From positions 62,001 to 126,000 of the forward strand of contig NZ_KB908021.1 of NCBI RefSeq assembly GCF_000382305.1: a stretch of DNA of 64,000 nucleotides, given 5' to 3'. Below the pieces are notes generated by a model. It was not told the DNA's origin and searched no databases. It saw only the letters and a program-made list of their open reading frames with translations. How positions within the stretch are numbered: position 1 is the first letter of the stretch; each line of letters begins with the position of its first letter. This DNA is from Vitreoscilla stercoraria DSM 513. GTDB lineage: Bacteria; Pseudomonadota; Gammaproteobacteria; Burkholderiales; Neisseriaceae. The position numbers were made by a program, and so were the translations under genes. Positions 43,340 through 51,855 of the stretch are shown here, one piece after another.

Positions 43340-44661
43340 GGTTGTCTTTCAAATATCAAACGCAATTTAGAACGTAAATTATCGCTTAACTCTAACACAT
43401 AATTCATTATTTTAACTTGATTAATGGTATTCAGTTGTCGCATGTCCAAAGCCAAAATATCAGCTTTATCCAGATGTCTCAAAATTTGTTTTTTTTGTTT
43501 TTCCCAAGCCTGAGATGATTTTGATAAGGATTTGTTCAACTCAGCAACTTGGTAAGCATTATTAGCATCCAACGTGTACATGAGTTCTAACGTTAACCAA
43601 TCTTCTTTTGGCAATGTCTTATCAACAATCATAAAATCAGGTGTCGGTAGTGTTTGATTGGTAGTATTGATGCTTTTAAGCAAGTCAAATCTTACCAATT
43701 CATCCCCAACTTGCTCTTGCCACAGTGCCGCAAAAATAGCCTCAGAAAGCTTTTCTTTGCCATCCAATGGGTCAATCAATAAGCGTTGTACCAAACTCTG
43801 ATTAATCAAATCATCAACCAACCGTTCTACCTTAACTGTATTCAGTGCGTTAAAATTAACGCGATTTTGTAAGTATTCTTCAAGTTGATTTTCTAATTGA
43901 AATAATGCATCCACACCATGCTTCTCACCAAACAAGGCTTCTAATGCACCCAAGCGGTCACCGTGGTTGTGGGCAAAGCTTGGTGTGATGTTGGCAGGGA
44001 TGTTGACCACTTCACCAGAACGTGGATTCACAAACTCGGTCATGGTCACTTCAGGTTCTTCGGTGATGCCTTCACGTTCGGCTTGGCGGCGGGTCAATTG
44101 GCTGACTGTACACAAACAGCCATAGCCATTGGGCGGGTAAATCTGTGACCACAACTCATGATCCACAGGCAAAATCAGATTGTAATAAGGCTTGTGGGCA
44201 TCTCGTGGATTGCCTGCTGCACTTGGGTTATAGCGCAAATAGGGCAAAGCCGCTTTATTGGTCTGAATGCGTGACCATTGGCCTGCGGCAAAGGAAGTGG
44301 CCATATTGGTTTGAAAAATGGTTTCCAAGCGGCGTGTGCTGCCCAATTGCACAATCTTCGCTTGTCCATCCAGTGGATCGAGCATGATTTGCTCACCCCA
44401 CCAACCTTGGCTCATTAAATACGGTTTTAAACGCTGTTTAAACGTATTGAAATCGGTGCCATTTTGCAAAGCGTCCTGTAAAGCCGTTTTGGTCTCAGCC
44501 AATAAATCCGCATCCATCATCTTGGCTACTGTAAATGCCACCGCATGTTCATGCAGCCACACATCATAGTGGCTGAAGCCTGGTAACAATTTTTTGCTTT
44601 GTAAAAACTGCAATGCTGTCTTGTCTACCAAACCCAATGGATTTAATTCAATTTCATCCAT
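43336..44661 (-). CDS. Phage minor head protein (Mu gpF/SPP1 gp7 type) with extra C-terminal domain
   Basis: The ATG at 44661 gives 441 residues and overlaps the portal stop; longer upstream frame lies within the portal gene. Residues 1-240 carry the minor head/head morphogenesis domain (FETTMATSFAAGQW-like FQTNMATSFAAGQWSRI, LRYNPSAAGNPRDAHKPY, LWSQIYPPNGYGCLCTVSQLTRR). From about 270 there is an additional helical/beta domain (LVQRLLIDPLDGKEKLSEAIF, LTLELMYTLDANNAYQVAELN, LDKADILALDMRQL). In Mu-like phages this tail often holds a nuclease-like toxin domain; that call is an inference. Confidence 0.82.
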   Translation of the reverse strand: MDEIELNPLGLVDKTALQFLQSKKLLPGFSHYDVWLHEHAVAFTVAKMMDADLLAETKTALQDALQNGTDFNTFKQRLKPYLMSQGWWGEQIMLDPLDGQAKIVQLGSTRRLETIFQTNMATSFAAGQWSRIQTNKAALPYLRYNPSAAGNPRDAHKPYYNLILPVDHELWSQIYPPNGYGCLCTVSQLTRRQAEREGITEEPEVTMTEFVNPRSGEVVNIPANITPSFAHNHGDRLGALEALFGEKHGVDALFQLENQLEEYLQNRVNFNALNTVKVERLVDDLINQSLVQRLLIDPLDGKEKLSEAIFAALWQEQVGDELVRFDLLKSINTTNQTLPTPDFMIVDKTLPKEDWLTLELMYTLDANNAYQVAELNKSLSKSSQAWEKQKKQILRHLDKADILALDMRQLNTINQVKIMNYVLELSDNLRSKLRLIFERQP

Positions 44662-46066
44662 TATTGGCCTCGCTGCCTTTGACCCATTCATGCACACCAT
44701 CACCTAAGACACGCTGAATGATGACGGCATCGCCTTGGCTCAAATCCAAAGCACCTAGCTTGCTTTCAAATTCGGCATAGCTATCAGAGGCTTCTAACGC
44801 AGACAACAGCGCATCTATTTTGGGCTTGGTAAACACATTCAATGGCAAATGGTTGACCACAGGCTCAGACTTCAGATTGGACAGCTTGGCTGACAATTGC
44901 GCCTGTACCGCTTGCGATTCAGCCAAAGTAAAATGGCTTTCTTCCAAACCCAATACATCAATGAAATAGTCTTTGGTCAATTGCAAGCCTGCCGCTTCAC
45001 AATACTTGGCATCTCGTTCAGCACGCTTGACATCAATTTCCGACTCTTTGTTGAATTCAAACCATAAGCCTTTTGGCGCACTCAAGCTTTTGCCATAAGC
45101 TATATTCACCAACAGCAAGGCATCAATCATGTGTTGTACTGCCAAAGTCAACATGTACAAATAACCATCAATGCGATCGCCTTTGGTGGTTTCTTCGGTT
45201 TCTTGAGCGGCGCGGCTGCCATTTTCCAAATCAGAAGTTTTGACCTTACCCAATAAGGCTTTTTGAATGCGGGCATTGGCCATACGTTCTAAGCGCTGAA
45301 ACGCTTGGCCATCGGCACTGTTTTGCAGCATTTCAATTTTGTCCTCACGGCTGATGGCAATCGCACCACCGGACAAAAAACTGTACAACTTGCTGACAAA
45401 ACCATCGGTTTCGCCTTCAATGTGGCCAATCATATAAGGCTGTGCATAACGTTTGATGAATTGAGCGGCATACACAAAGCCTTGTTTGCGTATGGCCACC
45501 GCAGGATACAAACGTGCGCCTGCCATTTCACCGGCAGGATTTTGCGGCGTGGCTTGACTGGTAATGAGTGAATACAACACTTGTGTGTCCACCACTTGCT
45601 CGCCATTGTCGCTGTTGTATACCAATGCACCATCTGCACGCGGCAAATACTTGTCCAATTCACCGCGCTTGTCACTGATTTTAACGATGTTTAAAAAGCC
45701 ATCGGCTTCAGGCTCATACAAATAACGCACCACTGCAAAACCATTGATTTTGGCAGTCAATACCGCTTCAACCAAATGCGGCAATTGTTTGCGCACCGTT
45801 TTCCACAACCGATTGACATCATCGTCACTGGCATCTTCACCCCACAAACGCCATGTTTTGGAGAGCATTGCCATGCGCAAGTCTTCACGACAAGATTCCA
45901 CTTCATCGTCAGCCGTGATGGCATCAAAAGCTTGTTGGCGGCTGACACCCAAACGGGTCAACAATTGGTCGGTGCTTTCAGTGCTTTGGATAACACTGTC
46001 CAATAAGCCTTCTGTGGCATCTACCAATACTTTGGCAGTGGTGGCTATTTTTTTACGTTTAAACAT
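44654..46066 (-). CDS. Portal protein, DUF935 family (Mu gp29-like)
   Basis: The 470-residue protein has the DUF935 portal features: a GVSRQQAFDAITADDEVESCREDLRMAM helical start, VLTAKINGFAVVRYLYEPE, FIKRYAQPYMIGHIEG, SGGAIAISREDKIEMLQ and LLVNIAYGKSLSAPKGLWFEFN. It forms the dodecameric ring through which DNA enters and leaves the head. Confidence 0.93.
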   Translation of the reverse strand: MFKRKKIATTAKVLVDATEGLLDSVIQSTESTDQLLTRLGVSRQQAFDAITADDEVESCREDLRMAMLSKTWRLWGEDASDDDVNRLWKTVRKQLPHLVEAVLTAKINGFAVVRYLYEPEADGFLNIVKISDKRGELDKYLPRADGALVYNSDNGEQVVDTQVLYSLITSQATPQNPAGEMAGARLYPAVAIRKQGFVYAAQFIKRYAQPYMIGHIEGETDGFVSKLYSFLSGGAIAISREDKIEMLQNSADGQAFQRLERMANARIQKALLGKVKTSDLENGSRAAQETEETTKGDRIDGYLYMLTLAVQHMIDALLLVNIAYGKSLSAPKGLWFEFNKESEIDVKRAERDAKYCEAAGLQLTKDYFIDVLGLEESHFTLAESQAVQAQLSAKLSNLKSEPVVNHLPLNVFTKPKIDALLSALEASDSYAEFESKLGALDLSQGDAVIIQRVLGDGVHEWVKGSEANNG

Positions 46067-46091
46067 GGTTTAAATTTCCATTACAGGACGC

Positions 46092-47720
46092 TTAAAAGAA
46101 AGGCAATACGGGTTCAGGAATGACAATTGGACGGGCATTGCTGCTGGCCACGCCTGTGGTGGCCATCATCCACAACATTTGCAAGGCATCAGGACCATCA
46201 TCGTGGTCGGCCATAGGGAAATGACGCAATTGGTCGATTAATACCGTTTGTGAAGCGTGCAAACGAATCAAGCCATTGCTCATGTGTGGCTGTATGCTTT
46301 CAATGCGCAAGGTTTTGTCTGCGGTTGGCTTGATGCCACGAGCGGGTACAGGAATGCCCAATTGAGCGGAGCGTTTGACCAATTCGTCTTTTAAAAACTC
46401 TTGAAACTGCACCGTTTCCACACCCCACAGCAAACACTTGTATTCACGCTGCAAAGCAATCACATCGGAAATGATTTTGTCAGGCAAGCGTTTCTGAATC
46501 TTGGCTTCCACCACATCCAACACACCACGCCTGCGGCTGTAACCACCGACTAACAATGCCGATGGGTCACGTCCTTTGCCTGCTTTGCCTAATGATGGGT
46601 CACAAGCGCCATAAAAAAGCCAATCATCGGCATGGTGTACCCAATATTGAATGGCATTGGCAAACGGTGCGTTATCCCCTGCCACAGGATCATTTTGGTA
46701 CTCAGAATCAAACGTATCATGGCCATCACGAGCGCGGATTTTCATCAATGCCAACACACCACGGGCTGCCCAAGAGGTGATAGCGCCTTCATCCATGACT
46801 GCTTTATGGCGTTGGTAAAACGCATCTGCAACTGCTTCGGCATCTTCCAATGAGCTATTGCGAAAGATTTCTTCCCACTGTTCCCACAAACTCATATTGG
46901 TTGGCCATTGAATCATGGCTTTGAGTTTGAGACGTTTCCAGAACGGATTTTTCAGAACACGGCTTAAAACAGAGTCGTAATGCAAGATGGTACCAATGTA
47001 AATCACATCGTATTTGCTGCCCACACCGCCCAAAGGCAAAATGGTTTTTTTGACCCAAGCATCGGTTTTGTCTCGTTGTTCAGGGCTGCGGACTTGTTCG
47101 TCATTCTCAATGTCATCCAAAATGGTCAAGTCAGGTCGATAAGGACCATGGCGCAAACCACGTAACTTTTTGCCACTGCCTGCCACTTGGACTTTGATGT
47201 CATTGACCGTCACAATCGTCCCTGCTTGCCACACACGGCCACCACCCACAGCTTCAGGAAAATCCCCCATTAAACGTGGGTTAAACTCCAATTCGGCTTT
47301 GATGGCTTCAAGCATAGGGTAGGCTTGGTCTATGCTGTCCATCACAATCACAATGAAATGCTTTTGGGCGGTGATGATGTTCCAAAGACTGAATAACTGC
47401 GTGACCAAAGTTGATTTGGCTTCACCACGAGGAGCGGCAATCGCATCGTTTTCGCTGTTGCTAGAGGCAACGATTTCAGGCAATCTCTTGAAAAGGTGTT
47501 CATGCAATTGGGATTTCTCCGCATGACGAACATAATGCGGAAAATAGGTGTTCACAAAATACTCATAGCCATGCACAGAGTCCAACACTTTGGCACGCCG
47601 TTCTGTCATCGCCTTGGGTGATGGATCAAAGCCATCCACCTCAGCTTCAATGGTGCGGCGAAGCTGGGCGGCATAGTCGGCTAAGGATTGGATAAATTCT
47701 TTGTTTTTCATTTTCAACAT
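46092..47720 (-). CDS. Terminase large subunit (Mu gp28-like)
   Basis: The 542-residue ATPase-nuclease packages DNA. The Walker A region is APRGEAKST (residues 96-104), Walker B is LTILDDIEND, and the nuclease domain begins at about 385 with GACDPSLGKAGKGRDPSALLVGG and includes GVETVQFQEFLKDEL and DGPDALQM. A Met at residue 4 is an alternative start. It lies between the portal and the DUF1804 small-terminase-like gene. An uptake-like word overlaps its 3' end (46082-46093). Confidence 0.94.
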   Translation of the reverse strand: MLKMKNKEFIQSLADYAAQLRRTIEAEVDGFDPSPKAMTERRAKVLDSVHGYEYFVNTYFPHYVRHAEKSQLHEHLFKRLPEIVASSNSENDAIAAPRGEAKSTLVTQLFSLWNIITAQKHFIVIVMDSIDQAYPMLEAIKAELEFNPRLMGDFPEAVGGGRVWQAGTIVTVNDIKVQVAGSGKKLRGLRHGPYRPDLTILDDIENDEQVRSPEQRDKTDAWVKKTILPLGGVGSKYDVIYIGTILHYDSVLSRVLKNPFWKRLKLKAMIQWPTNMSLWEQWEEIFRNSSLEDAEAVADAFYQRHKAVMDEGAITSWAARGVLALMKIRARDGHDTFDSEYQNDPVAGDNAPFANAIQYWVHHADDWLFYGACDPSLGKAGKGRDPSALLVGGYSRRRGVLDVVEAKIQKRLPDKIISDVIALQREYKCLLWGVETVQFQEFLKDELVKRSAQLGIPVPARGIKPTADKTLRIESIQPHMSNGLIRLHASQTVLIDQLRHFPMADHDDGPDALQMLWMMATTGVASSNARPIVIPEPVLPFF

Positions 47721-47757
47721 AAAATCGCCTTAAATTTTCAAAGGAGCCATACCATCC

Positions 47758-48264
47758 ATGAAATTGAATCGTGAATTACAAAATATTGTTCTATTAGAAC
47801 TCACATCTAAATTCCCTCAATCACCTGACAATTCAATTTTTAATACTTGGATTAGTGAGTACGGTAAAGAGGAGGTGATTGGTAATCTTCTATACTTAGA
47901 AATGCACCAACTAATTACAATTAAGCCCATTCCACGAGCATTTGAGGATAAAATTCCCCAACTTGTTTGGTCTAGCTGCCAGCCCACTGCCAGAGCTTTC
48001 GATTTTCTTGCAGATGATGGTGGTCTTTCTGCTGTACTTGGTGTTGTGACCGTTAAACTTCATGCTGATACCATTAAAGACTTGCTCCAACTGCGCATTA
48101 TGGACAACCCTCATCTTTCTGAAGCAGAGAAAACCACTTGGATTGAACGCATCAAGGCATTAAGCGAATCATCTCTTGAACATTTAACTCTAAAAGGTTT
48201 GGATTATGCTTTGGAGCACGGTCAAGAAGGCATTGAGTGGCTCGGTAGACTGCTTGGTTCTTGA
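47758..48264 (+). CDS. Plus-strand cargo protein of unknown function
   Basis: The 168-residue protein is encoded opposite the phage structural genes in a gap after the terminase. It is mostly helical (ELQNIVLLELTSKFPQ, EEVIGNLLYLEMHQLI, AVLGVVTVKLHADTIKDLLQLRI) and resembles the winged-helix-like small proteins found in cargo positions. A GGAG lies 13 bases before the start. Its last 113 bases are antisense to the 3' part of the gene at 48152. Function unknown. Confidence 0.65.
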   Translation: MKLNRELQNIVLLELTSKFPQSPDNSIFNTWISEYGKEEVIGNLLYLEMHQLITIKPIPRAFEDKIPQLVWSSCQPTARAFDFLADDGGLSAVLGVVTVKLHADTIKDLLQLRIMDNPHLSEAEKTTWIERIKALSESSLEHLTLKGLDYALEHGQEGIEWLGRLLGS

Positions 48265-48430
48265 CCGTATCGATATATTCAAACTCAATCCAACCACTAC
48301 CAATTGGTAAGCTGATATTTTGTGGTGGTAAATGAATCGGGTTGATGCCCAGCATCAAAACCATTTTTTCAGCTTGCGGCTCTAACCAAAATTGGACATT
48401 TTGATTTACAAAGTCAAATAAACCTTCCAT
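48152..48430 (-). CDS. Small phage protein upstream of the terminase
   Basis: The ATG at 48430 overlaps the DUF1804 stop (ATGA), giving 92 residues with MEGLFDFVNQNVQFWLEPQ at the start and a beta-rich middle (SLPIGSGWIEFEYIDTV). The coupling supports a real gene. The C-terminal 37 codons are overlapped by the plus-strand gene at 47758, so they may have been overwritten when that gene arrived. Confidence 0.6.
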   Translation of the reverse strand: MEGLFDFVNQNVQFWLEPQAEKMVLMLGINPIHLPPQNISLPIGSGWIEFEYIDTVKNQAVYRATQCLLDRAPKHNPNLLELNVQEMIRLMP

Positions 48431-48927
48431 CACCCAAACTCCTTCTGAATCACCGCCCCAAACGGCTCTAAAATCTCAGCAAATGCAGGCAAATGTTTGG
48501 GATGGTGGGTTTGGATGAAGTCCCCCAATTTTTGTACCACCGTCAAAGCCGTGGCCAATTGATTGGTTTCAGGCAAAACCTTCTTACTGGCTGCTGTGGT
48601 TTTGTTAAAAGCATCTGCAAGGCTTGTCAGCAATTCCACTTTTTTGGCCGCAGGCAATTCACTGGTATGTAGCTCTTGAATGGTTGCGTTGTATTGCAAT
48701 AAAAACCCACTCAAAATCGCCCGTCCCAAGTCTTCCATGGAGTCGCCTGCCAACACATGAGCAGCTCTTACTTTGTCCCAATCATCGCCGCTGTCTTTGG
48801 CTTCCGACTTCCAACGCCTAGCAGTAGCAAACGATACACCGACATTCAAAGCCGCAATTTCTAAGCTGTATTGATCAAAAACGTAGGCTTGACGCAGCTT
48901 GGTACGGGTTTGTTTTGGATGTGCCAT
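48430..48927 (-). CDS. DUF1804 family protein, probable terminase small subunit
   Basis: The 165-residue protein has the DUF1804 pattern: AHPKQTRTKLRQAYVFDQYSLEIAALNVGV with a helix-turn-helix, then SFATARRWKSEAKDSGDDWDKVRAAHVLAG. In B3-like phages this gene sits before the large terminase and is thought to recognise the packaging site. If the satellite uses this phage, this protein would be the one to read a shared packaging signal. Confidence 0.88.
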   Translation of the reverse strand: MAHPKQTRTKLRQAYVFDQYSLEIAALNVGVSFATARRWKSEAKDSGDDWDKVRAAHVLAGDSMEDLGRAILSGFLLQYNATIQELHTSELPAAKKVELLTSLADAFNKTTAASKKVLPETNQLATALTVVQKLGDFIQTHHPKHLPAFAEILEPFGAVIQKEFG

Positions 48928-49121
48928 CAGAAGCCAATCTGTGCTTTGATAAAGGCAATGCCTGTGGCCACAAGACCGCCTGAAACTGCACCTGCCACAC
49001 CACCTGCCACTGCACCGGCTTTTTTAGCATCTTTGTGGATTTGTTCTACCTTGCCATCCAAGACATCCAATTTACTGTTGATTTGCTGCAATAACTCCAT
49101 GGCTTCTTTATCTTGGTTCAT
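48927..49121 (-). CDS. Small glycine-rich membrane protein in the lysis region
   Basis: A 64-residue protein with an N-terminal coiled coil (AMELLQQINSKLDVLDGKVEQIHKDAKK) and a Gly/Ala-rich hydrophobic C terminus (AGAVAGGVAGAVSGGLVATGIAFI). It could be a holin-like or spanin-associated protein; it resembles small phage proteins next to DUF2730. Its stop overlaps the DUF1804 start. Confidence 0.6.
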   Translation of the reverse strand: MNQDKEAMELLQQINSKLDVLDGKVEQIHKDAKKAGAVAGGVAGAVSGGLVATGIAFIKAQIGF

Positions 49122-49363
49122 GGTTTGTCTGCTTTCCGGTCTAGTTTTTCGCTCATTTTTTCAATTTTGTTTTCGATGCGCTCTAAAGACTTCAAAAGTT
49201 GTTGATTGTCTTGCTGTGCATCGACTCGGGTTTTGTACTGCACCTGCATTTGGTTAATGGTTTTTTGCTGCTCATCAATTTGAGCAAACAAACGCTTGAT
49301 GCTTAAACCAATGGCAGCAGCAGCCACAGACATCAAAATGCCAAATGCCATCTCAATGGTCAT
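49118..49363 (-). CDS. DUF2730-like membrane-anchored coiled-coil protein
   Basis: From the ATG at 49363 the protein has 81 residues: one N-terminal membrane segment (MAFGILMSVAAAAIGLSI) followed by a coiled coil (FAQIDEQQKTINQMQ to IENKIEKMSEKLDRK). This is the plan of Mu gp25/DUF2730 proteins in the lysis-terminase region, possibly an inner-membrane spanin-like component. Confidence 0.65.
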   Translation of the reverse strand: MTIEMAFGILMSVAAAAIGLSIKRLFAQIDEQQKTINQMQVQYKTRVDAQQDNQQLLKSLERIENKIEKMSEKLDRKADKP

Positions 49364-49724
49364 GATTGACCTCAAATTCTGTACAAATCACGATCAATTT
49401 GGTGTAACCATTGACCACTTCACCGTCTTTTTCAATAACGGCAATTTGCTCATTGGTGTCGTTGTGACAATAATATTGCTCATAATTGGCCAAAGCATTT
49501 TTAACGGCTTCAGCCGTTACATTGGTCACAATAATGGCTTTTAAATCGTGATTAAAACGTACACAAACGCTTTGTATGCCTTGCGTCATTAAGTCATCAG
49601 CCACTTGTAAAACCCAAGGTAATTGCTGCACAGTCAAGCTGACATCCATGTATTTGGCTTCAAGTTGAGCATGAAGCTGATTGAGCAACTGATGAAGCAA
49701 ACCGCTCATGCCAAGCGTTTTCAT
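49353..49724 (-). CDS. Phage protein of unknown function in the lysis cassette
   Basis: A 123-residue soluble protein (VSLTVQQLPWVLQVADDLMTQGIQSVCVRF, KAIIVTNVTAEAVKNALANYEQYY). It overlaps both neighbours by a few bases, as expected in a tightly packed lysis cassette. No family recognised. Confidence 0.65.
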   Translation of the reverse strand: MKTLGMSGLLHQLLNQLHAQLEAKYMDVSLTVQQLPWVLQVADDLMTQGIQSVCVRFNHDLKAIIVTNVTAEAVKNALANYEQYYCHNDTNEQIAVIEKDGEVVNGYTKLIVICTEFEVNHDH

Positions 49725-49969
49725 TCTTTGGACTCCTGTTTGTTTTCTTCAATGCTTTGCTTAGATGCAATCCAACGACGTCCCAAAGCATAGCCACCGA
49801 CCAAACCCAAATAAGCCATCCAAATGTCCACCGATGGTTCAGGAATGTGAATGAATTTCCATGTGGCAGTGGCACAAGCGACCGATGCCCAAATTTTGGT
49901 ATGGCTCGGTGCGCCTGTTACCTCATTGCCTGCCAAGGCTTTTAAAAGGGATTTAAACCAGTTTTTCAT
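49721..49969 (-). CDS. Holin-like two-pass membrane protein
   Basis: The 82-residue protein has two hydrophobic segments (TKIWASVACATATWKFI, about 24-40, and DIWMAYLGLVGGYALGRRWI, about 48-67) and a charged C-terminal tail (SIEENKQESKE). Size, topology and place next to the amidase fit a holin. Its start overlaps the stop of the small basic gene (ATGA). Confidence 0.7.
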   Translation of the reverse strand: MKNWFKSLLKALAGNEVTGAPSHTKIWASVACATATWKFIHIPEPSVDIWMAYLGLVGGYALGRRWIASKQSIEENKQESKE

Positions 49970-50133
49970 GGCTTTTTTGCCTTTCTGCGCTTCTTGGCCA
50001 AACGCTTGGCAGCAGCCACACCGCTATGGCGATTACGGTTGATTGGGTAAGAATGGCAATAAATACGACTTGGTTTTAAAGAAGTCGCTTTAGGCAGCCA
50101 CCGTGCTAAATAAGCCAATAATCCTTTAATCAT
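49966..50133 (-). CDS. Small basic protein in the lysis cassette (55 residues)
   Basis: A coupled small gene. The ATG at 50133 lies inside the amidase 3' end (8-base overlap) and the stop overlaps the holin-like start (ATGA). The product begins MIKGLLAYLARWLPK and ends in a very basic tail (AKRLAKKRRKAKKP). The function is unknown. Conserved overlaps on both sides support that it is translated. Confidence 0.65.
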   Translation of the reverse strand: MIKGLLAYLARWLPKATSLKPSRIYCHSYPINRNRHSGVAAAKRLAKKRRKAKKP

Positions 50134-50659
50134 TGGCCACTCCAATCAACACCTGAGCCACCGCACGGGCAATCAGCCATTTTTTGGCATACCAAATCGC
50201 CAACTCATCATCATTGCTGATGAAAAACAGCTCTAAAATAATGCCGCCATTGCTAACATAAGCAAGACGGTGGTGAAAACCTGCATTTTCAGGTTTCCAA
50301 CCTTTGTCACCACGCAAAGGAATCGCCATTTCATCGGCAACGGCTTTGCACAGCTTCTGACTGATGGTTTTGTGGTTGCTGCTCGCCAAAGCTTCCACGC
50401 CTGTTGCACGCTTATCGCTGACAGAGTTGCAATGAAATTCAACCGCCACCGCAGAGTTTTTAATCAAGGTCACCGCTTGGCTCAAAGACAAATTTCGTTT
50501 GCCCTCACCATCGGTACGCACTTCAACTCCTGCTGTTTTCAAATAATGCGCCACCATATTGCGCATGTCGGCGGCAATATCAGCTTCACGACTCAAACCA
50601 TTGCACGCACCAGGATCTGTATTGCTGTGACCGGCTGTGATGGTGATGACGTTTTTCAT
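50126..50659 (-). CDS. N-acetylmuramoyl-L-alanine amidase (endolysin)
   Basis: The 177-residue protein is an Amidase_3-type zinc enzyme: TAGHSNTDPGACNG with the zinc His10, the Glu of GLSREADIA, EFHCNS with the second zinc His, and ILELFFISN with the catalytic Glu. It cuts the peptide from the glycan in peptidoglycan to lyse the host. No signal peptide is present, so it depends on the holin. It is the first gene of the long lysis-head operon. Confidence 0.9.
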   Translation of the reverse strand: MKNVITITAGHSNTDPGACNGLSREADIAADMRNMVAHYLKTAGVEVRTDGEGKRNLSLSQAVTLIKNSAVAVEFHCNSVSDKRATGVEALASSNHKTISQKLCKAVADEMAIPLRGDKGWKPENAGFHHRLAYVSNGGIILELFFISNDDELAIWYAKKWLIARAVAQVLIGVAND

Positions 50660-50674
50660 ACAGACTCCTAATAT

Positions 50675-50745
50675 ACTGACACAAGACTAAACATGCCTTG
50701 ATTGTCTATTTGTTCTGCATTAAACGTGTTTAGTCTTGTGTCAGT
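50675..50745 (-). promoter_or_regulatory. 19-bp perfect inverted repeat at the head of the lysis-head operon
   Basis: ACTGACACAAGACTAAACA (50675-50693) and its reverse complement (50727-50745) flank 33 bases. Each arm carries the ACTGACA core of the late-promoter-like element, and on the minus strand TCAGTATATTAGGAG follows, giving a TATATT just before the amidase ribosome-binding site. Likely the binding site of the Mor-type activator encoded directly upstream. Confidence 0.6.
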
Positions 50746-50798
50746 ACGTGCATGAAAAAAGCTCCCACTTGGGGAGCAAAAGAAGCTGTAAAAGAAAT

Positions 50799-51287
50799 TC
50801 AAAACAAAGGTTGTTGGCATTCACTTGTATCAAATTGCATATCAGGCATTTTCATGATGCGCCAAATGGTTCTTTCAACCAATTTATGAGACAAAGCCAA
50901 ATTACGCACTGCCAATTCAGCAGTCATGTGATTATTGCGTGTCAACTCATCAAACTCTTGGCGGATTTTGCGATTGCGTAATTCAAGCAAAATCTTATCG
51001 CACTTTGGAATCCACAGCTTACGTTGAGCAGCAAAGGCAATTTCAACTTTTTGGGTGTTGGCTTCCCCAATGACCTCTGACAAAGCTGCATGTAACATTT
51101 TACCCGCTTTGGTAATGTTCTTGCCTAAAGGGAAATGAGTGCCTGGATAATGTTCAATCAATTTATGGGTATGCTCCCAACCAATAATCAAAATCAGCTC
51201 TTTGGCAGAGTCTGGCAACAAATGCGACAAGCCAAAAAAGGCATCTTGTTCAATCTCAAGCATCTGCTTTCTCCTGTCGGTTGGCAT
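50799..51287 (-). CDS. mor: Mor-family transcription activator of the prophage
   Basis: The 162-residue protein follows the Mor plan: dimerisation part (LSHLLPDSAKELILIIGWEHTHKLIEHYPG) and C-terminal helix-turn-helix (AVRNLALSHKLVERTIWRIMK). It lies between GemA and the lysis operon, as in Mu-like phages, and should activate the late promoters. It is homologous to the two satellite proteins at 15540 and 16018. It overlaps gemA by 32 bases. Confidence 0.85.
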   Translation of the reverse strand: MPTDRRKQMLEIEQDAFFGLSHLLPDSAKELILIIGWEHTHKLIEHYPGTHFPLGKNITKAGKMLHAALSEVIGEANTQKVEIAFAAQRKLWIPKCDKILLELRNRKIRQEFDELTRNNHMTAELAVRNLALSHKLVERTIWRIMKMPDMQFDTSECQQPLF

Positions 51288-51681
51288 GAATTTGCAATGC
51301 GGCCACCAATTTGTGCAATTGATTCATGTTCAACCATTGCACTTGTTTACGATTGAACATGCGCTCAGACATTGCTTCAGCATAACGCCAAGGTTTTTTA
51401 CCATCTGCAAGCAATGCTTCAATTTTGTCTAATAACGGTTGCTTGTTTGCGGTTACAGATGGTTTTCGACCCCATTTACCGCTTGCTTGAAAACCATGTT
51501 CTTGCATGAGCACCAAAACAATTTCCAATTCTTCAATGGACATTTGTGATGCAGAACGTTTGTCTACAGCTTGCTCCAATAAATCACGGTAAGTTTCATC
51601 ATCCAAACCCAATTGCTGCTGTGCAATTTTGACTTTGGCAATCAATTTTTTGCGTAATACATCGCCTTGCTTTTTTGTCAT
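51256..51681 (-). CDS. gemA: GemA-like protein (Mu gp16, DUF1018)
   Basis: The 141-residue protein has the DUF1018 signature: LIAKVKIAQQQLGLDDETYRDLLEQAVDKRSASQMSIEELEIVLVLM, and LLADGKKPWRYAEAMSERMF near the end. In Mu, GemA modulates host gene expression and DNA topology. It precedes mor, as in Mu-like phages. Confidence 0.92.
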   Translation of the reverse strand: MTKKQGDVLRKKLIAKVKIAQQQLGLDDETYRDLLEQAVDKRSASQMSIEELEIVLVLMQEHGFQASGKWGRKPSVTANKQPLLDKIEALLADGKKPWRYAEAMSERMFNRKQVQWLNMNQLHKLVAALQIHANRQEKADA

Positions 51682-51756
51682 GACACATCCCCATAATTGA
51701 ACTGAACATATTGATTTTAAATATTATAATTTCAGATTACAAATGGCGACTTATTT

Positions 51757-51770
51757 GACAAGTGTCAGTA
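51757..51770 (-). promoter_or_regulatory. ACTGACA motif upstream of the gemA-mor operon
   Basis: TACTGACACTTGTC on the minus strand, 76 bases before gemA, shares the ACTGACAC core of the other phage elements. A TTATAAT occurs downstream at about 51722-51728, a possible -10. Confidence 0.4.
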
Positions 51771-51855
51771 TTTATGCTTTGTGAATCAATGAAAAAGCCC
51801 CACTGCATGTGGGGCTTGAAGCGGCCTATATGGCCGTGAACTGTTTTAAAAACAG

